Assembly: GCA_903895595.1 (NCBI GenBank)
Contig: CAITUP010000007.1
Span: forward strand, 1 to 61,045
Source: an uncultured Acetobacteraceae bacterium
Lineage (GTDB): Bacteria > Pseudomonadota > Alphaproteobacteria > Acetobacterales > Acetobacteraceae
Length of the DNA: 61,045 nucleotides
Direction of reading: 5' to 3'
Of this stretch, positions 46,078-55,800 are shown in pieces (positions within the stretch are counted from its first letter, which is position 1; the number at the start of each line of letters is the position of its first letter). The notes under the pieces were generated by a model, which searched no databases, was not told the DNA's origin, and was given only the letters and a program-made list of their open reading frames with translations. The position numbers were made by a program, and so were the translations under genes.

Positions 46078-47223
46078 TTAGTCCTTGGCGGTAAGAGGAA
46101 CGGCGTCGTTGCCGACCAGAATATGGGTGCAGCCGAGGCGCAGGGCTTCGGCCTGTTCGTCGGACGCGGCGGAAAGGGCCGCGACCGTGGCGAAACCTTG
46201 CGCGCGGAGGCTGGCGCCGTCCCTCCCGAACGGCACGTAGGCGCGCGGCCGTGCCTCCCGTTTCGGAGCGGCGCGCAGCACAGCGTCGGGGAACAGGGTC
46301 AAGCCGGTGGCCGGTTCGCCTTCCGCGCAGGTGTAGCGCCCGCCGCGCCCGAGTTCCTCGTGCCGGCCAGGGGCATAAATGGTGACCGACACGCCGGTTT
46401 CGTAGCGGAAGCCTCGGAATTCCACAGGGTCGATCGTCAGCCGCAGGTCCGGCGCGCGGGCGCGGATGGCCGCGACGACGGCTTCCACACGCGCGGCCAA
46501 CACCCCGGCACCATTGGGCAGATTAGCGGCCCGCAAAGCCTCCAGCGCGCGATCGGCCGGACCGGCGGCGAGCAGCAGATCGGTCAGCACCGGCGTCAGC
46601 GGGCCGGCATGCCGCGTGACCGCGGCGGCGTCCTTGCGGTCCAATGCGCGGGAAACGGTGACACGATCGGCAGCCGACAAACCCGCGTCGTCGAGCAGCA
46701 ACGGCACCAACATGGGCAGAGTCAGATCGAAGCTGACCCGGGTCAGGCCGACAGACGCCAGCGCCTCGGCTGCGACCAGCACGATTTCGGCATCGGCTTC
46801 CGGGCTGTCCTGCCCGATCAGCTCGATGCCGGCCTGGGCGATCTGGCGGTCGGGCGCGATCTCGGTCCCGCGCACCCGCAGACATTGGCCGGCGTAGGAA
46901 AGGCGCAGCGGACGCGGCGCCTGCGCCAACCGGGTGGTCGCGATGCGGGCCACCTGCGGCGTGGTGTCGGCGCGCAGCCCCATCATGCGATGACTGTCGG
47001 GGTCCATGATGCGGAAAGTCTGGTCCGCCGTGGCCGCGCCGGAGCCGGCAAGGAGGGAATCCTCGAACTCCAGCAATGGCGGCTGGACGCGCTGGTAGCC
47101 GTGGCTGGCGAAGATATCCATGAGCGATTCCACCGCCGATGCCTCGGTTTCGGCATCGGGGGGCAACAGGTCGCGCAGTCCGGCCGGCAGGAGGGCCAGG
47201 TTGGGGGGCAGGTCATCGGTCAT
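46078..47223 (-). CDS. hisZ: ATP phosphoribosyltransferase regulatory subunit
   Basis: A 381-residue HisRS-like protein without tRNA ligase function, which pairs with a short-form HisG for the first step of histidine synthesis. [18 protein letters not shown] and motif 2-like [13 protein letters not shown] (near 97-109) fit. [19 protein letters not shown] near residue 295 is the family's late motif. The hisG gene is not in the window. Confidence 0.95.
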   Translation of the reverse strand: MTDDLPPNLALLPAGLRDLLPPDAETEASAVESLMDIFASHGYQRVQPPLLEFEDSLLAGSGAATADQTFRIMDPDSHRMMGLRADTTPQVARIATTRLAQAPRPLRLSYAGQCLRVRGTEIAPDRQIAQAGIELIGQDSPEADAEIVLVAAEALASVGLTRVSFDLTLPMLVPLLLDDAGLSAADRVTVSRALDRKDAAAVTRHAGPLTPVLTDLLLAAGPADRALEALRAANLPNGAGVLAARVEAVVAAIRARAPDLRLTIDPVEFRGFRYETGVSVTIYAPGRHEELGRGGRYTCAEGEPATGLTLFPDAVLRAAPKREARPRAYVPFGRDGASLRAQGFATVAALSAASDEQAEALRLGCTHILVGNDAVPLTAKD

Positions 47224-47316
47224 GGCGTGGCGTCAGCTATCAGCATTCGGGCGGGGGGGGAACACCATATTGATAATCTCTCCCCGCGCCAGCCATGCAG
47301 CGCCGAGACCGGCCCA

Positions 47317-48513
47317 GTGGAGATCGCAGCCATTTCCAGTCTATCCGCGCACGAACCGCCCGTCTTCCATCTGCACCCATTGGGTATGATGGCCAACCGG
47401 ATGATCCAGTACATGGCGGCGCTGAAGTTCGCCAGCGAGGTGCCGGGGTGCCGGATTTCGAACGTGTACCTGCCGCAATGAGGGATCGAACACCCGGCGA
47501 TCGAGTCTCCGGGCCCGGTCGCGGTGGCGCGCGACGAACAGCACCTCGATATTCCCCGCCTATCCGCGGCGATGCGTGCAGGGGAGATCAGGCGGGTCGA
47601 GTGGACCGGCTACGGTCAGCGGATGGAGAATTTCCTCCCGCGGGAGGACTATTTCAACGTGTTCGTCCCGCCGCCAGGTCTGAAGATGGGCTTCGGGCGC
47701 GAGTATCTCGTTTGCCACGTCCGAGCAGGGGAGATTCTGGACGACACCTCGCCCGACTACCCGCTGACCCCCGTCGAATTCTACGCCGATCTGGTCGCGG
47801 AAACCGGCCTGAAGCCGGTGTTTATGGGGCAGACCGCCCCGAACGCCTACACCGACCGGATACGGGAACGGTTTCCCAACGCCTTGTTCCTCGACACCCA
47901 GGACATCGTCGTGGATTTCGAGACCATCCGCCGATCGAAGAACGTGGTTGTCGGGATCGGGACCTACGCTTGGCTGGCGGCATGGCTATCGACCGAGGCC
48001 GAGAACATCTTCATGGCCGTTAACGGCCTGATGAACCCCATGCAGCGTCCGATCGTCGATCTGTTGCCGTATGGCGACAGCCGGTTTCGGTTTTATCTGT
48101 TTCCGATCAATTACGCGGTCAACCTCGACCGGGTGGAATCGGTTCACCGCAGCATCGCGCCCTACTGGCGCTATGTGACGCACACCGCCCTGAAAACGCA
48201 GGTCGAGAATGCGCCCCGGTTCGGGCGGTCGCTGGACGAGCACCTTGCGGTCTTCGATGAGGCGCATTACCTGCGCGAGTACGGGGATATCGACGACGCG
48301 GTCAAAGCCGGCTGGCTGTCGTCGGGCCGCGCGCACTACGAGCTATATGGATTTCTGGAGCGGCGATTTCTGTTTCCTTTGGACAAGCGGTGGTACGCGG
48401 CGGCGTATCCCATGGCGGCGTTCGAGGTTTCGCAGGGCGATTACGCGGATTTTGCCCACCATTATTTGGCGGTCGGGAAGGCGCGGGGGTATCGGCCGTT
48501 GCCGCCGGGTTAG
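47317..48513 (+). pseudogene. Glycan-related gene interrupted by a stop codon
   Basis: One reading frame continues across an in-frame TGA at 47479-47481. Upstream, FHLHPLGMMANRMIQYMAALKF runs to NVYLPQ; downstream, GIEHPAIESPGP continues and a 329-residue open frame from GTG 47524 ends at 48513. The stop lies where Trp (TGG) would be natural, so one G to A change explains it. The body has CHVRAGEIL and GIGTYAWLAAWL. The end holds two repeats of the type FDEAHYLREYGDIDDAVKAG, common in alphaproteobacterial glycosyltransferases. The start at GTG 47317 is uncertain. Either the gene is dead or a truncated product is made. Confidence 0.7.
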
Positions 48514-48591
48514 GCGCCGGCTTGCCGGAGTTGACGGTCTGTCATGCTCTTGTCACGGTGACGGCAATCCATTTGTCGCGGGGAATGTCGC

Positions 48592-50463
48592 GTGGCGGAC
48601 GCTCGAACTGTTGAGGATACGATCCGCCGGATGGTCCCTGGTGGTACCGGCGAAAGAACTGGCCCGCGGCGCGGCGCACGGGCCAAGTGGGCGGCCTGCC
48701 CGGAATGGCCTGCGGACGTCTTCGCGGTCGCGGGCACGCTGATCGAACATTCCGATTGCTACACCTGCATCGGCGCGGGTATCGGCGACAGCGGGGGCTA
48801 CGCCGAACAGATGGCGTTCAACAAGGAAGCCCGCCGGTTGGGACGCATCTGGGCGGACACGCTGGGCGTCCCCGCGGAGGTGCAGGTGCTGTGGACAGCG
48901 CTGCTGCAAGAGGGCAAGGCGGCGATCCATCACCGCAACAGCGCCGGTAACGGATCGAGCGAGAACCCGCCGCGCCTTTTGGATTGGGAACGTTTGGCGC
49001 TGCGTTTGTTCGCGATCGCCGATGAAGCGGGGCGAGGCTTCGGCTGGGATTACCCAAGCTACCCTGTTGCGCCGGCCAGGGCGGAGAGCGAGTGGATCGC
49101 TTCGCGGTACAGCACGACAGCGGCGCGGTTTTTGGTGACCGAAATCCTGGAGAGCGCCGAGGAACGCAGAAAGCCGCCCAACCTGCAAAAGCCGCGCTTC
49201 CTGCGATATTTACCTAACAGCATTTGTCGCTTGGTACCGCCGGAATTGGCCTGTGTGCAACCGAAATCGAACACGCCGCAGATGGGATGCACGATGCGGG
49301 CCCTGTCGCACCACCAGGCGCTGCTGCCAAGCATCGGGGTCGCGGAATCGGAATGGGTAAACAACTTCTTCCATCCTCGCCACCGGGGCGGTCCACAGGA
49401 CGATCCAGGTGCGCTGAACATCCTGGTCGTTCCCTTCCCCTACGAGGTCCACGGCAACGATTTCGAAGCTATCGCCCCGGCGGACGGCAACCAGGATGGG
49501 TTGTTCACCGTGCGGCAAGGATGGCTCCCCGAGGGAACCAATCCCGAGGCGCAGGTCGACGCGTTCAAGGACTTCGTCGTGGACCTTATCGAGGCCGCGC
49601 AACAAGAGGTAAGGCGGATCGATATCGTTGTCTTCCCCGAACTCGCTCTGACCAACCAGTTGGCCGAAGGCATGGCTCGGGCCATCGCCACCCATTATCG
49701 CGAGAAAAGCAAGAAGGCTGGCAACGGTGCCGATCTTGGCCCGGATATGTTGATTTGTGGGACCAGCGGCGACAATGGGAACCAGAACAATGCCTTGACC
49801 CTGTTGCTGGATAATGAACAGGCCTGGGGTCTGCCGCAAAGCAAGCACCATCGCTGGCGGATCGACGGCAATCAGATCAAGTCGTACCATCTTGGCCACG
49901 CCTTCAATCCCAAACGCCGGTATTGGGAGAAAATCCCCCTTCGCGAACGCCATTTGCGTTTCGTGGTCAATCGCAACCACGAGGTGATCGCGACCCTGGT
50001 CTGCGAGGACTTGGCACGCAACGACCCCGTCATGCCGTTGTTGAACGCCGTCGGGCCCAACCTGGTCGTGGCGCTGCTGATGGATGGTCCGCAGTTGATC
50101 AGCCGCTGGCCCGGCCGCTACGCGACGGTCTTGGCGGACGATCCCGGTTCCGCCGTGCTGTCGGTCACCAGCCTTGGCATGGTCCTGCGTTCCCAAGCCC
50201 CGGACCGGCCCATGCCGGGAAACAATGGCCGCCGTAGCGTCGCGATCTGGCGCGAGCCCGACCAGAGCGCCCGTGAGCTGGACCTGCCGAACGGAGCACA
50301 TGCATTGGTGTTGGCGATCAGCAGCCATCCTGTCCGGCAGGTTGCGCTCGATTTGCGGGACGATGCGGACATGGGCTTTCGCCTGGAACTCTCGGCGGTG
50401 AGGCCGGTGTCCCTGACAGGCCAATTTCCCTGGTTGCGGAGATCGGGGCCAAGTGGCCATTGA
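48592..50463 (+). CDS. Nitrilase-fold (carbon-nitrogen hydrolase) multidomain protein
   Basis: A 623-residue protein. About 1-215 is a helical region of unknown role. From about 218 a conserved stretch (CVQPKSNTPQMGCTMRALSHH) leads into a nitrilase-like domain with a plausible Glu-Lys-Cys triad: Glu350 in VVFPELAL, Lys418 in QSKHHRW and Cys471 in TLVCEDL. The same kind of domain occurs fused to reverse transcriptases in some phage-defence systems, from memory; no reverse transcriptase is here. GTG 48592 has GGGGA 9 bases upstream. The small gene at 50649 follows. Confidence 0.7.
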   Translation: MADARTVEDTIRRMVPGGTGERTGPRRGARAKWAACPEWPADVFAVAGTLIEHSDCYTCIGAGIGDSGGYAEQMAFNKEARRLGRIWADTLGVPAEVQVLWTALLQEGKAAIHHRNSAGNGSSENPPRLLDWERLALRLFAIADEAGRGFGWDYPSYPVAPARAESEWIASRYSTTAARFLVTEILESAEERRKPPNLQKPRFLRYLPNSICRLVPPELACVQPKSNTPQMGCTMRALSHHQALLPSIGVAESEWVNNFFHPRHRGGPQDDPGALNILVVPFPYEVHGNDFEAIAPADGNQDGLFTVRQGWLPEGTNPEAQVDAFKDFVVDLIEAAQQEVRRIDIVVFPELALTNQLAEGMARAIATHYREKSKKAGNGADLGPDMLICGTSGDNGNQNNALTLLLDNEQAWGLPQSKHHRWRIDGNQIKSYHLGHAFNPKRRYWEKIPLRERHLRFVVNRNHEVIATLVCEDLARNDPVMPLLNAVGPNLVVALLMDGPQLISRWPGRYATVLADDPGSAVLSVTSLGMVLRSQAPDRPMPGNNGRRSVAIWREPDQSARELDLPNGAHALVLAISSHPVRQVALDLRDDADMGFRLELSAVRPVSLTGQFPWLRRSGPSGH

Positions 50464-50648
50464 CGCGCACTGTCGCAAGACCTAGATTTAATGTTCCTAC
50501 CGCATTCCATATGTGGCCGATTTACAACACTCTCCCTCCGAATATGGCGTGCCAGGGACTCCGAAGTGGACACGAATCCAATGCGCTGTGACCATTGTTT
50601 CACGCAACGCTTCATCCCGGCACCCTGATACAGGAGCGGCGGAAGACA

Positions 50649-50870
50649 ATGGCGACCTTCGAGAAATACGCGTGGCTCAACAAAGCGCCGGATTGGATTA
50701 TCGACAATCTGCGCGCTCGGGTCGCCGCTATCAGCCAACCCGGCGATGCCGCCGCATTCGCACGGCTGCGTGGCGAACGTGAAGCCACCGCCGCGACGGT
50801 TCCCGCCAAACCGGCGCAAACCAGGCGCGGCGGCAACAAATCCAAGCCGGCGCGTTCCGCCGAGGGTTGA
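50649..50870 (+). CDS. Small hypothetical protein with basic tail
   Basis: A 73-residue protein (MATFEKYAWLNKAPDWIIDNL...). The first half is predicted helical and the C-terminus is Arg/Lys/Ala/Pro rich (QTRRGGNKSKPARSAEG), suggesting disorder or nucleic-acid contact. ATG 50649 follows GGAGCGGCGGAAG. It lies 185 bases behind the nitrilase-fold gene, in the same direction. I recognise no family. Confidence 0.55.
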   Translation: MATFEKYAWLNKAPDWIIDNLRARVAAISQPGDAAAFARLRGEREATAATVPAKPAQTRRGGNKSKPARSAEG

Positions 50871-50901
50871 GTCGCGCTCACACCAAGCCCGGGCGGGGCG
50901 C

Positions 50902-51465
50902 CTAAACCCAGGTCGGCGCTTCGTACCCCGTTACCTGCGTGTAAGCCGCCTTCACCTCGGGGGACACCGACTGCGTATCCTCCTGCAAATTCCGCGGCGT
51001 GATCGCGACGAAGGCGATTTCCCAATTCTCCGGGATCGGTTTCCCGACTTTTGGCAGAAATGCATGCGGCGCGCCGGGGCTGTTGTGGCAATGATCGCCG
51101 CCGGCGATCGGGGTGAGTTCCGGGTTGCCTTTTGCATCCAGGGAGAATCCCTCCGCTTCGCCGACCACATACATCGGGAACTGATCCGTCCGACTTTTCC
51201 GGTGCTCGTGCAGCTCCACCCGCGGCAGAAACACCGCGGCGGCGAAGCGGCCGTGCTTGTTCGCCCCGAACCGCCACGCGACCGGGCCGGAGAAATCGAC
51301 CGGCTTGCCGCCCAACCGGTGTTCTGGGCGTTCCAGAACCGCCCGCAGTGCCTCCTTGGGGTTGGCGTGCCGCCCCCTCTCGGCATCGAAGGCCGTGTAG
51401 ATGCCACGCACCCAGGCCAGTTCGTCCTCGGCCAGATCGTGGTCGAGCAGGGGGATGTCGGTCAT
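50902..51465 (-). CDS. Hypothetical protein
   Basis: A 187-residue soluble protein, with no family recognised. Notable features are KHGRFAAAVFLPRVELHEHRKS, GGDHCHNSPGAPHAFLPKVG and IPENWEIAFVAITPRNLQED; the His/Asp-rich middle could bind metal. ATG 51465 is preferred; the open frame extends upstream through a palindromic repeat and is not protein-like there. It is probably co-transcribed with the amidohydrolase gene upstream (68 bases). Confidence 0.65.
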   Translation of the reverse strand: MTDIPLLDHDLAEDELAWVRGIYTAFDAERGRHANPKEALRAVLERPEHRLGGKPVDFSGPVAWRFGANKHGRFAAAVFLPRVELHEHRKSRTDQFPMYVVGEAEGFSLDAKGNPELTPIAGGDHCHNSPGAPHAFLPKVGKPIPENWEIAFVAITPRNLQEDTQSVSPEVKAAYTQVTGYEAPTWV

Positions 51466-51492
51466 GCTTGCGTCCTTTTTGCGTCCCCAGCC

Positions 51493-51521
51493 GTCATGGT
51501 CGGGCCTGACCCGACCATGAC
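51493..51521. repeat. Palindrome GTCATGGTCGGG-CCTGA-CCCGACCATGAC
   Basis: Perfect 12-bp arms (51493-51504 and 51510-51521) around a 5-base loop lie between the amidohydrolase and the hypothetical gene. Related sequence lies near 78-100 and inside the MBOAT gene at 53191. Confidence 0.8.
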
Positions 51522-51532
51522 AGGGGAGGGGG

Positions 51533-52681
51533 TCACTGAATGTTGTAAAGCTTCGCCGCGTTATCATGGACGATCTTCCGCCGCACCGTTGGCGACAGCG
51601 CCGCGAGGTTCTTGTCCAGCACCGCCTTGGAATCCGGCCACAGGCAGTCCGGGTGCGGGTAATCGGACCCCCACATGATGTTGTCCTCCCCGATCAGCGG
51701 CACGATCGGCTCCAGGAATTGATCCTGCTGATAGGTGACATACCCCTGGCGGCGGAAATAGTCCGATGGCTTCATCTTGAACCCCAGACTGCGGGCGCGG
51801 TCGTGATATTCGGTGTCCAGCCGGTCGAAGATGTAAGGCAGCCAGGTCACGCCGGACTCGCCCAGCACGAACTTGAAGTCCGGGTATTTCTCGCAGGCGC
51901 CGGAGGCCAGCAGCGACACCAGAACCTCCATCGTATCGGTCTGGAACAAGGCCGAGCGCACGAGGCGCCACTGGGTGAAATATTCCTTCTCCATTTCCGG
52001 GTCGTTCGGCGCGCGCGGCGATTGCGAGCCGGTGGAGTGGAAGGAGATCGGGAAGTGGCACTCCGCCGCCGCTTCCCACAGCTGGTACCAATCATGGTGC
52101 CACAGTGGGACCACGCTGTGCTTGAACGCCATGTCGCCGCCGCGCAACCCCATCTTGGCGCAGCGCCGCACCTCGGCCGCCGCCTCCTTCGGGTCGTGGT
52201 TTGGCACGATGGCCAACGGAAACACGCGGTTCGGGTCGGCGCGTTTGGCGAAATCGGCGACCCAGTCGTTGTAGACGGTGTCGGCCCAGCCGCGCATCGC
52301 CTTGTCGGCGATCATGTGGTTGATCATCAGGCAGCCATAGACGATCTCGGCCTTCACGCCGTCGCGGTCGAGGTCCGCGACCCGCAGGTCCGGCGTGGTC
52401 GGGCGCGGCTTGGCGCCGGGGTAGTAATCCCACTCGAACCCGGCCTCTTTCATCTCATCGACGTGAGTGAACGAACCCGGCTGGTACTTCGTAAAACCCG
52501 GTCCGACGCCGTTCCACATGCCCTTGTCGTCGCCATCGACGATCCAATGCAGCCCGTCGTTGCGTTGTTCGGTGTGCGGCGCGGTGCCTTTCCACTTGGC
52601 CGGTGCCGCGGCCGACCACAAATCGGCTGGGCAATAGGTCATGTCGATATGGTTGTCGGCGGAGATCAGCTGTTCGGCCAT
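51533..52681 (-). CDS. Amidohydrolase family 2 protein
   Basis: A 382-residue TIM-barrel metal hydrolase or decarboxylase of the ACMSD-like amidohydrolase_2 group. ISADNHIDM near residues 6-14 is the first metal segment, FPISFHSTGS near 215 the second, and MWGSDYPHPD near 340 the catalytic Asp segment. The first position is Asn-His in place of His-x-His, as in many members of this group. The substrate is not known. Confidence 0.85.
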   Translation of the reverse strand: MAEQLISADNHIDMTYCPADLWSAAAPAKWKGTAPHTEQRNDGLHWIVDGDDKGMWNGVGPGFTKYQPGSFTHVDEMKEAGFEWDYYPGAKPRPTTPDLRVADLDRDGVKAEIVYGCLMINHMIADKAMRGWADTVYNDWVADFAKRADPNRVFPLAIVPNHDPKEAAAEVRRCAKMGLRGGDMAFKHSVVPLWHHDWYQLWEAAAECHFPISFHSTGSQSPRAPNDPEMEKEYFTQWRLVRSALFQTDTMEVLVSLLASGACEKYPDFKFVLGESGVTWLPYIFDRLDTEYHDRARSLGFKMKPSDYFRRQGYVTYQQDQFLEPIVPLIGEDNIMWGSDYPHPDCLWPDSKAVLDKNLAALSPTVRRKIVHDNAAKLYNIQ

Positions 52682-52800
52682 GGGACGCTCCTGTTTATTT
52701 TAACAAGACGCTAGACCCGGATCGGCGCCGATGGCAAGCGCGGGAAATCGTCGCGGCGTTTACCTTTTGTTAACGGTTGGTCCGGTAGAATGGCCGCGCC

Positions 52801-54270
52801 ATGCTGTTCAACTCCCAGATATTCGTCTTCGGCTTCCTGCCGCTGTGCCTGACCGGGCTGGTCCTGTTCCGGCGTTGGGCGTTGTGGTGGCTGATCGGGA
52901 TGAGCTTCCTGTTCTACGGCTGGTGGAATGTCGTCCACGTCCCGCTGTTGGCGGCGTCGATCCTGGCGAACTACGCGGCGGGCCTGCGGATCGCGCGCGG
53001 GGGGCATGCCCGAGCCTGGCTGATCGCGGGCGTCTCGGCAGATCTTGGGCTGCTGGGGTGGTTCAAATACGCGGGCTTTCTGTTCGGGATCGAGGCGACC
53101 GAGGCGCCGCCGCTGGCGATCAGTTTCTTTACATTCCAGCAGATCATGTTTTTGACGGATTGCTGGGGGGACAACGGCTCGAAAAGCGCTGTCATGGTCC
53201 GAGCAGGCGGACCGCCCACGCCTTACACCGGAAAGCACGGGGAAGGCGTGCGTGCTCCGCCTGCGCGGACCGTGACCCAGTGGCCGCTCCTCCACTACGC
53301 CGCCTTCGTTTCGTTCTTCCCCCACCTCATTGCCGGTCCGCTGGTGCGGCCGCGCGACATCGTGCCGCAACTGTCTAACCTCGAACCGGACCTCTCTGCT
53401 GGCCTGACCCTCTTCCTGCTTGGACTCGCGAAGAAACTCGTTCTCGCCGACCTGTTCGGCGCCTTCGCCGATATCGGCTTCGACGCCGCCGCGCAGGGCG
53501 AAGTGCTGACACTGCTCGAAGCCTGGGCGGCAACCCTGTCCTACGCGCTACAGATCTACTTCGATTTCTCCGCGTACTCCGACATGGCGACCGGCCTCGC
53601 CCGGATGATCGGGGTGCGCTTTCCGCTGAATTTCGACAGCCCTTACCAGGCCACGAACATCGCGGACTTCTGGCGGCGGTGGCACATCACCCTCGGCCTC
53701 TTTCTCCGCGACCATGTCTACATCCCGCTCGGCGGCAATCGTTCCGTGCTTAATCTGATGGCGACCATGTTGCTGGCCGGGTTGTGGCACGGTGCGGCGT
53801 GGCGTTTCGTGCTGTGGGGCGGGCTGCATGGGGCGATGCTGATGGGGCACGCGCTGTTCCGCCGTGCGGGGTTCCGCCTGCCGCAACCAGTCGCACGGCT
53901 CGTAACGCTCATGATGGTCTGTCTCGCTTGGGTGCCGTTCCGAGCGGACGGGGTGCCCGCGATGGCGCGGATGCTGGAGGGGCTGGCGGGGCTGAACGGG
54001 TTCGCGTTGCCAGCGATGATCGCCCAGTTGGCACCGGGCATCGCGACGCCCGTGCCGGTGCTCCGCTTCCTTGGCGATGCCCGGACCCTCAGCTTGCCGG
54101 AGGTCGCGGCGTGCCTGTTGCTGGGATGGACCATCGTTCTGATCCTGCCGCATGCTCAGGCGCTGTCGGAACGGGCGCGGGCCTGGGCCCTGGTGGCGAG
54201 CTTCGCATTCACCGTGCGGGCACTGTGTTTCGCGCCGCATGTCGTGCCCTTCCTGTATTTCCAGTTCTGA
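52801..54270 (+). CDS. MBOAT-family O-acyltransferase with inserted palindrome
   Basis: A 489-residue multi-pass membrane acyltransferase of the AlgI/DltB type, which moves an acyl group to an exported polysaccharide. Conserved are ISFFTFQQI near residues 101-109, VSFFPHLIAGPLV, FWRRWHITL and LAGLWHGAAWRFVLWGGLHG with the catalytic His. Residues about 131-159 are encoded by an 86-base palindromic repeat, with no frame loss; relatives have a short loop at this place. Its stop overlaps the next ATG (TGATG). Confidence 0.9.
   Translation: MLFNSQIFVFGFLPLCLTGLVLFRRWALWWLIGMSFLFYGWWNVVHVPLLAASILANYAAGLRIARGGHARAWLIAGVSADLGLLGWFKYAGFLFGIEATEAPPLAISFFTFQQIMFLTDCWGDNGSKSAVMVRAGGPPTPYTGKHGEGVRAPPARTVTQWPLLHYAAFVSFFPHLIAGPLVRPRDIVPQLSNLEPDLSAGLTLFLLGLAKKLVLADLFGAFADIGFDAAAQGEVLTLLEAWAATLSYALQIYFDFSAYSDMATGLARMIGVRFPLNFDSPYQATNIADFWRRWHITLGLFLRDHVYIPLGGNRSVLNLMATMLLAGLWHGAAWRFVLWGGLHGAMLMGHALFRRAGFRLPQPVARLVTLMMVCLAWVPFRADGVPAMARMLEGLAGLNGFALPAMIAQLAPGIATPVPVLRFLGDARTLSLPEVAACLLLGWTIVLILPHAQALSERARAWALVASFAFTVRALCFAPHVVPFLYFQF
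53191..53276. repeat. Palindromic element inside the MBOAT coding region
   Basis: 34-base arms at 53191-53224 and 53243-53276 match at about 28 positions around an 18-base loop; the ends are GTCATGGTCCG and CGGACCGTGAC. The element is read through in frame and adds about 29 residues (start AVMVRAGGPPTPY, end ARTVTQW). It fits the GTCAT/ATGAC palindromes found between genes here. Confidence 0.8.
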
Positions 54271-55241
54271 TGCGCCGGTTGCTGCTGTCATGCGTGGCAT
54301 CGCTGGCGCTGTATGGCGCGGCGTTCGGCTTCGTCCTGGACCGGCCGCTGTCGCTGGGGCAACCGCGTGCGCTGCTGGACGCAAAGGTGGCGCGTGGGAC
54401 AGCGATACAGGGCCGCAAACTGGTCATCTTGGCGGGATCGAACGGACCCTATTCCCACCGCTGCGAGACCATCGAACCGATACTCAACCTGCCCTGCGTC
54501 AACGCCGGCGTCGCGGTGGGGATCGGCCTGGATTACCTGTTCGCCCGCTGGCAACCGCTGCTGCGCCCCGGCGACATCGTCTATTTGCCGCTGGAGGAGG
54601 CGCAGTACACGATGACCCAAGCCGCCAGCCGCCTCGGACCCGATGCCGCGATCATGCTGCGTCACGACTGGGACACCCTGGCGCGCCTGCCGCCCGACCG
54701 CTGGGCGGCCGCCTTCTTCAGCTTCGACGCACGCGCGGCGGTCATGAGCCTGATCGAAATGGCCCTGGTCGCCGCCGGCTTCCACGATCCGCGGGAGGCA
54801 GCGACGGGCGGCACCAATGCCTGGGGCGATCACATCGGCCACACGGCAGCGATGGCGGAGGCGAACAAAGCCATGCTGACGCTGATCGCCCCTCAACACG
54901 CCAGCGCCCAACAGGTCGAAACCCAGGCGGCCAGCCATCAGGTCGCGGTGTTCCTCGATTGGGCCAGAGACCACGGGGTGCGCGCCGTCGGCGGTTTCCC
55001 GGTCGGGTTCGACGACTCGCCGATCCCCGAGTCCGCAAAAGCCGCGATTCGCGCGCTCTTCGAAGCCCATGGCGCCCGGTTCCTGGACGCCGAGCGGCTC
55101 GGCCGATACCCGCGCCGGGACTTCTTCGATACCGCCGACCACCTGCACGAAACCGCGCAGATCGCGCATTCCGTCCTGATCGCCCGAGCGTTGCTGCCGC
55201 ATTTGTTTACTGTGGTGGCAGAATCTCCGCCGCGCCGGTGA
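54270..55241 (+). CDS. AlgJ/SGNH-like partner of the MBOAT protein
   Basis: A 323-residue protein with an N-terminal signal anchor (MRRLLLSCVASLALYGAAFG). The middle has LVILAGSNGPYSHRCETIEP near residues 50-69, an SGNH-like nucleophile region, and HLHETAQIAHS near 298 includes a possible His. Genes of this kind often follow MBOAT genes and complete O-acetylation of exopolysaccharide in the periplasm. Translation is coupled by the TGATG overlap. The 3' end overlaps the convergent gene by 35 bases. Confidence 0.75.
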   Translation: MRRLLLSCVASLALYGAAFGFVLDRPLSLGQPRALLDAKVARGTAIQGRKLVILAGSNGPYSHRCETIEPILNLPCVNAGVAVGIGLDYLFARWQPLLRPGDIVYLPLEEAQYTMTQAASRLGPDAAIMLRHDWDTLARLPPDRWAAAFFSFDARAAVMSLIEMALVAAGFHDPREAATGGTNAWGDHIGHTAAMAEANKAMLTLIAPQHASAQQVETQAASHQVAVFLDWARDHGVRAVGGFPVGFDDSPIPESAKAAIRALFEAHGARFLDAERLGRYPRRDFFDTADHLHETAQIAHSVLIARALLPHLFTVVAESPPRR

Positions 55242-55800
55242 TGGTGCATCGCTGCTGCTGCTTCACCTCACAGCGCCCCTTCGCCAAATCCTTGGCTTCC
55301 TGTTCGGTTCCACCGCAGGCAACGTTGCAGACATCGCGGTCCCCCGCCTTCCAGCAGGCGATGCCGATGTAGTTGTAAATATCCGACGCGCAGCGCGATG
55401 TGTTCTCAGCCGTCAAGCGAGCATCCGGGCGGTTTTCGAACCCGCGCGACATGTCGCCGAACACGCAATACCGGGGATCGCCGGCGCGCACGAGGCAAGT
55501 CTCCATCGCTCGGGTAGCGACCCGGGCGGGCACGGCGGTGGGACAAGAGTAGCGTCCGCGCGCCGGGACGGCGTCGGGCGACGGATCGACCCCCATTCTC
55601 ACGACATAGGCATCGTTCGTGCCGACATCCGTGATCATGTAGGCGATGGTGCATTGTCGCGGCCGTGTCGTGTCCGTCACCACCGGAGGAACCGCTTCCT
55701 CCCCGCTGAACGACAGCGTCGCCGCTCCGGATGGCAGCGTTCCAATTTGAAACACCGCCGCGAGCGCAACCAAAAGGCGTAGCCAACGGCTATTCCACAC
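55207..55800 (-). CDS. Secreted hypothetical protein, Cys-rich
   Basis: A 197-residue protein with a signal peptide (WNSRWLRLLVALAAVFQIG, cleavage near GAA). The mature part has about ten cysteines (CTIAYMITDVG, CASDIYNYIGIACWKAG, CNVACGG), suggesting disulfides in the periplasm. GTG 55800 is chosen because it begins the signal peptide and overlaps the upstream gene by 11 bases. No family recognised. Confidence 0.65.
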   Translation of the reverse strand: MWNSRWLRLLVALAAVFQIGTLPSGAATLSFSGEEAVPPVVTDTTRPRQCTIAYMITDVGTNDAYVVRMGVDPSPDAVPARGRYSCPTAVPARVATRAMETCLVRAGDPRYCVFGDMSRGFENRPDARLTAENTSRCASDIYNYIGIACWKAGDRDVCNVACGGTEQEAKDLAKGRCEVKQQQRCTITGAAEILPPQ

